64,000 nucleotides of DNA from Dallia pectoralis (taxonomy: Eukaryota; Chordata; Actinopteri; Esociformes; Umbridae): positions 28,788,552 to 28,852,551 of the forward strand of contig CM055728.1 in assembly GCA_029465975.1 (NCBI GenBank), given 5' to 3'. The translations under genes were made by a program, and so were the position numbers. Positions within the stretch are counted from its first letter, which is position 1. Each line of letters opens with the position of its first letter. Under the pieces are notes generated by a model. That model did not search any database, had not been told where the DNA came from, and saw only the letters and a program-made list of their open reading frames with translations. Below, in pieces: positions 60,494 through 64,000 of this stretch.

Positions 60494-61407
60494 CTTGCAT
60501 TTGTTTCCCCTTTGTTACAGTGCGTATACTTGCATTTGTTTTCTCTGTGTTACAGTGCGTACCGGTATAGTTGCATTTGTTCACTCTCTGTTAGAGTACA
60601 TACTTGCATTTGTTTCCCCTCGGTTACAGCGCGTATACTTGCATTTGTTTCCCCTCGGTTACAGTGCGTATACTTGCATTTGTTTCCCCTCGGTTACAGT
60701 GCGTATACTTGCATTTGTTTCCCCTCGGTTACAGTGCGTATACTTGCATTTGTTTCCCCTCGGTTACAGCGCGTATACTTGCATTTGTTTCCCCTCGGTT
60801 ACAGTGCGTATACTTGCATTTGTTTCCCCTCGGTTACAGTGCGTATACTTGCATTTGTTTCCCCTCGGTTACAGCGCGTATACTTGCATTTGTTTCCCCT
60901 CGGTTACAGCGCGTATACTTGCATTTGTTTCCCCTCGGTTACAGTGCGTATACTTGCATTTGTTTCCCCTCGGTTACAGCGCGTATACTTGCATTTGTTT
61001 CCCCTCGGTTACAGTGCGTATACTTGCATTTGTTTCCCCTCGGTTACAGTGCGTATACTTGCATTTGTTTCCCCTCGGTTACAGTGCGTATACTTGCATT
61101 TGTTTCCCCTCGGTTACAGAGCGTATAGTTGCATTTGTTTCCCCTCGGTTACAGTGCGTATACTTGCATTTGTTTCCCCTCGGTTACAGTGCGTATACTT
61201 GCATTTGTTTCCCCTCGGTTACAGTGCGTATACTTGCATTTGTTTCCCCTCGGTTACAGCGCGTATACTTGCATTTGTTTCCCCTCGGTTACAGTGCGTA
61301 TACTTGCATTTGTTTCCCCTCGGTTACAGTGCGTATACTTGCATTTGTTTCCCCTCGGTTACAGTGCGTATACTTGCATTTGTTTCCCCTCGGTTACAGT
61401 GCGTACT
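60494..61407 (+). repeat. 35-bp minisatellite with acceptor-like units (mapk14 intron 1)
   Basis: About 26 copies of a 35-nt unit made of GCATTTGTTTCCCCTCGGTT plus ACAGTGCGTATACTT. Each unit has a pyrimidine-rich run followed by TTACAG, like a 3' splice site. The first three units are diverged and the interior is nearly uniform. Period 35 keeps forward frames open, hence ORFs of 174-380 codons that are not genes. Confidence 0.96.
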
Positions 61408-62205
61408 TAGCCTAAGGGAGTGTTCCTATTCTCCTCCAATGGATTGTGCAACGGATGCATTTTGGACTCCACGTTTGCAGTTATGTAGTCAAAGTCTTGT
61501 TAGAAACGTCTGCAGTTAAACGTCGATATAGTGATTTCACTTATTTATGAATGTCAGTATTAATGGCTGCAGAGTTTTGTAAACAGGCGTTTATTAATTA
61601 GGCGAAACGGGTTCATTTGCCTAAGGAAACGTAAGGGAACAATGATCAATGTAGTGTGCGTGTCACAATATCGAAACTGAAATTGCAAAATTAGTTAAAA
61701 TGTCGCTATAATGTCGTAATAGACACTTTGGCCTAATGCCTTGCATCTTAAATGTTTCGTTTGGTAGATGGAATGCACCCAGCACAGTTTTGTGTGTGTG
61801 TGTGTGTGTGTGTGTGTCACTATTTGATGCTCAGGTGTGTACTAACATACTTTCAAATTTTCAAATGTCCTGTTTGTGTTTAAGTACTAGCCTGTTCCCA
61901 GATCGATTTCTGCTTTCAGCTAATCTATTGTCAGTGTTGAACTAAAACTGTGACCTGACACTTCATTAGAGATCTGAAACTGCAGGTCACCCAGGCTTAC
62001 TCCGTTAACAAGTGCGAAGATTATTCTTTAAACTGAGGTTTGCCTTATGGGCTAAATTACTATTCTCCGAATAAACTGGTTCACTGGGATTTTCTTGTTT
62101 TCCTCTGCAACACGGACTTGTACTACTGCAGCTGCTAGGCATCGACTGGACGTGCCAGTCGCTCACGGGTCATATGTTCAGGTCTGACCTTTACTTGAGT
62201 TTAAA

Positions 62206-62572
62206 GGGGCAAGTGGTGCCGGGGCAAGTGGTGCCGGGGCAGGTGGTGCCGGGGCAAGTGGTGCCGGGGCAAGTGGTGCCGGGGCAAGTGGTGCCGGGGC
62301 AAGTGGTGCCGGGCAGGTGGTGCCGGGGCAGGTGGTGCCGGGGCAGGTGGTGCCGGGGCAAGTGGTGCCGGGGCAGGTGGTGCCGGGGCAGGTGGTGCCG
62401 GGGCAAGTGGTGCCGGGGCAGGTGGTGCCGGGGCAAGTGGTGCCGGGGCTGGTGGTGCCGGGGCAAGTGGTGCCGGGGCAGGTGGTGCCGGGGCAGGTGG
62501 TGCCGGGGCTGGTGGTGCCGGGGCAAGTGGTGCCGGGGCTGGTGGTGCCGGGGCAGGTGGTGCCGGGGCTGG
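62206..62572 (+). repeat. 15-bp GC-rich minisatellite (mapk14 intron 1)
   Basis: About 24 copies of GGGGCAAGTGGTGCC with CAGG and CTGG variants. The plus strand is rich in G runs. The Val/Pro/Gln and Ala/Pro ORFs on both strands are artefacts of the 15-nt period. Confidence 0.96.
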
Positions 62573-63352
62573 TTCCTTCCGTGCCATTAATATTTTCTGG
62601 TGTGTTGTTGCCTCAAAGTAAACATCTGCTTGTTGTGATGCTGACAGCAGGCGCTGACCTCTGTGCTGCTGCTAGGCAGAAGGATTATCTGTTGCTGGTC
62701 AGATTACTGTTGTTAGGTTAAAAAAAGGAACCAGGATATTAAGCTATGGGATGTTTTATACTGCACCGGGCATAACAAATGTGATGTCCAGAAGGATTAC
62801 GCTTCCTGGGCTGTGGTGAACGTGTTCAGGCTGCAGCAGCGAACGAATGGCTTTAAGTTCTTGGCCGAGGCCACCTCACCTCATTGGATCATGTGTTGCC
62901 ATCTGCTCCGTGCTGTGATTTTGTACAGCGCCTGGCTAGCCTGGGTGTTTGTGCTCTCTTTCCACTTCTCTAAAGTATTACCAATGACCGCAAGGGAGTT
63001 TGCAAGAGAGCACTGACAGATCCAAGCTAGCAGCTGACTGGTTGGCAGAGACCCAAAAGGAGTGGAGGAAGTTGAGGGAGAATTTCCTTGCCAGTGTGTC
63101 AGCAAGGGGGGAATATGGGGAAATATGTTGAAACAAGTTAATTTCTGGATTTTTTCCCCCCTAAGAGGCAGGAAAACATGGGCCTTCCATTCCTCTTAAC
63201 TTTTCAGCAGTGTGTGCAGAGTTTTTTGTCCAAATGTGTGATGACCTGCTAGTGTATCTGTGGCTGTAGGCCCTGTTCCTATGACACTGCAAAACATGAC
63301 TAGTCAATAAATTGCAAGCTGCAGCATTCCATTACAAGGCACTGCTTTTAAT

Positions 63353-63521
63353 AGCCAGTAGAGCGCAGCCAGTAGAGCGCAGCCAGTAGAGCGCAGCCAG
63401 TAGAGCGCAGCCAGTAGAGCGCAGCCAGTAGAGCGCAGCCAGTAGAGCGCAGCCAGTAGAGCGCAGCCAGTAGAGCGCAGCCAGTAGAGCGCAGCCAGTA
63501 GAGCGCAGCCAGTAGAGCGCA
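63353..63521 (+). repeat. 14-bp perfect tandem repeat (mapk14 intron 1)
   Basis: Twelve essentially identical copies of GCCAGTAGAGCGCA. The lack of variation suggests recent expansion or a mutable array. Confidence 0.95.
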
Positions 63522-63614
63522 GTACTCAACTCTGCTGCTAAGCCAATATAGGGGCTTTTCAATGTGTTTTTAACTAGACATATCTAGAAAGACTAGGCTA
63601 TACTCTCATGTTAT

Positions 63615-64000
63615 ATTCAGGGAAAAACAAACATTTGCACATATTTAAGATAAATACCAGTGAACTTGTTAAAAAGCTTAAGTGTAAAGTGGGTTCCTTC
63701 TACAGAAACACATTTTTTTGGTCAACAGGAGAATTGTTCCGTCAACTTTCTTGCCTGTTCTGGACTATGGTGATACAATATATCAAAGTGCATCTGCTTC
63801 TACTCTGAAGTTGCTTGGCTCTGTTTATCATAGTGCCCTGTGTTTTATTACTTTAGACAGGTATAAAACACATCACTGCATTTTATATTGGAAATTTGGC
63901 TGGACCTCCTTAAAAGTGCGTAGATTCCTTCATGACTCTTTCTGTTTACAAAGCACTATTTCACAAGCTTCCGGTATACTTAACATCACTGTTGACACAT
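63615..64000 (+). mobile_element. Non-LTR retrotransposon reverse-transcriptase fragment, decayed
   Basis: Translated pieces show SELVKKLKCKVGSFYRN, then PVLDYGDTIYQSASASTLK, VYHSALCFI and YKTHHCILYWKFGWTSL. These are the C-terminal RT-domain motifs common in fish LINE elements. The two parts are in different frames (shift near 63750), so the copy is broken. It continues past the window edge and is unrelated to mapk14. Confidence 0.7.

Larger units (their letters stand above)
60071..64000 (+). other. mapk14 intron 1 (partial)
   Basis: About 3.9 kb of intron without a further kinase exon. It is occupied by three minisatellites, a GT microsatellite (61791-61816) and a LINE fragment at the right edge, all listed separately. 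The segments 61410-62200 and 62580-63350 are otherwise unremarkable. Confidence 0.7.

Noticed and set aside
60377..61519. ORF of 380 codons rich in Cys/Leu/Pro
   Set aside because: Pure 35-nt repeat translation inside mapk14 intron 1. All three forward frames show the same peptide shifted.
62174..62721. Val/Pro/Gln or Arg/Cys/Trp repeat proteins
   Set aside because: Artefacts of a 15-nt GC-rich minisatellite; no splice-compatible exon or start context.
1..64000. tRNA and rRNA genes
   Set aside because: I saw no A/B-box pair with a cloverleaf and no rRNA segment on either strand by eye; a tRNAscan/Infernal run would settle it.

Overview
The window is vertebrate nuclear DNA, almost certainly from a ray-finned (teleost) fish. 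Evidence is GT-AG introns throughout, vertebrate-specific gene families, teleost-type interspersed repeats near 15.4, 48.9, 54.1 and 63.6 kb, and a very heavy load of minisatellites. Interspersed-repeat style recalls pike/salmon-like fishes, but the species cannot be fixed from sequence alone.

Layout from left to right. fance (+, 958-4390) and rpl10a (+, 5236-8149) sit next to each other as in human 6p21.31. They are followed by an IRAG2/LRMP-like gene (+, 9040-15142), inava (-, 17065-21623), a gene-poor stretch with two intergenic minisatellites (22.3 and 24.1 kb), a fam107-family gene (-, 29550 to at least 31426), tmem167b (+, 35073-35789), a probable scarna2 RNA gene (+, about 36735-37130), cfap276 (-, 37506-39041), elapor1 (+, 39684-58615, 22 coding exons) and the first coding exon of mapk14 (+, 59952-60070), whose intron 1 runs off the right edge. 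I rebuilt reading frames exon by exon. The spliced lengths come out as whole codons: fance 527 aa, rpl10a 216, irag2-like 475, inava 652, tmem167b 74, cfap276 165, elapor1 990.

The order tmem167b-scarna2-cfap276-elapor1 matches human 1p13.3, while fance, rpl10a and mapk14 belong to human 6p21.31. The window therefore interleaves two mammalian blocks that lie in MHC-paralogon territory. Functions are mixed (DNA repair, ribosome, ER membrane, epithelial junction, Golgi, cilium, endolysosome, stress kinase) and there is no operon-like logic.

The unusual feature is the repeat architecture. At least ten tandem arrays lie inside genes, and most start within a few to about 70 bases of a 5' splice site or end at a 3' splice site. 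Two arrays copy an exon-intron junction itself. irag2-like exon 3 is followed by 39 further 52-nt copies of its last 34 exon bases plus donor, and elapor1 exon 19 by about 40 copies of its donor junction. A third array, in elapor1 intron 13, carries 22 perfect CArG-box (SRF-type) palindromes. Nearly all very long open frames in the window are translations of these arrays, not genes.
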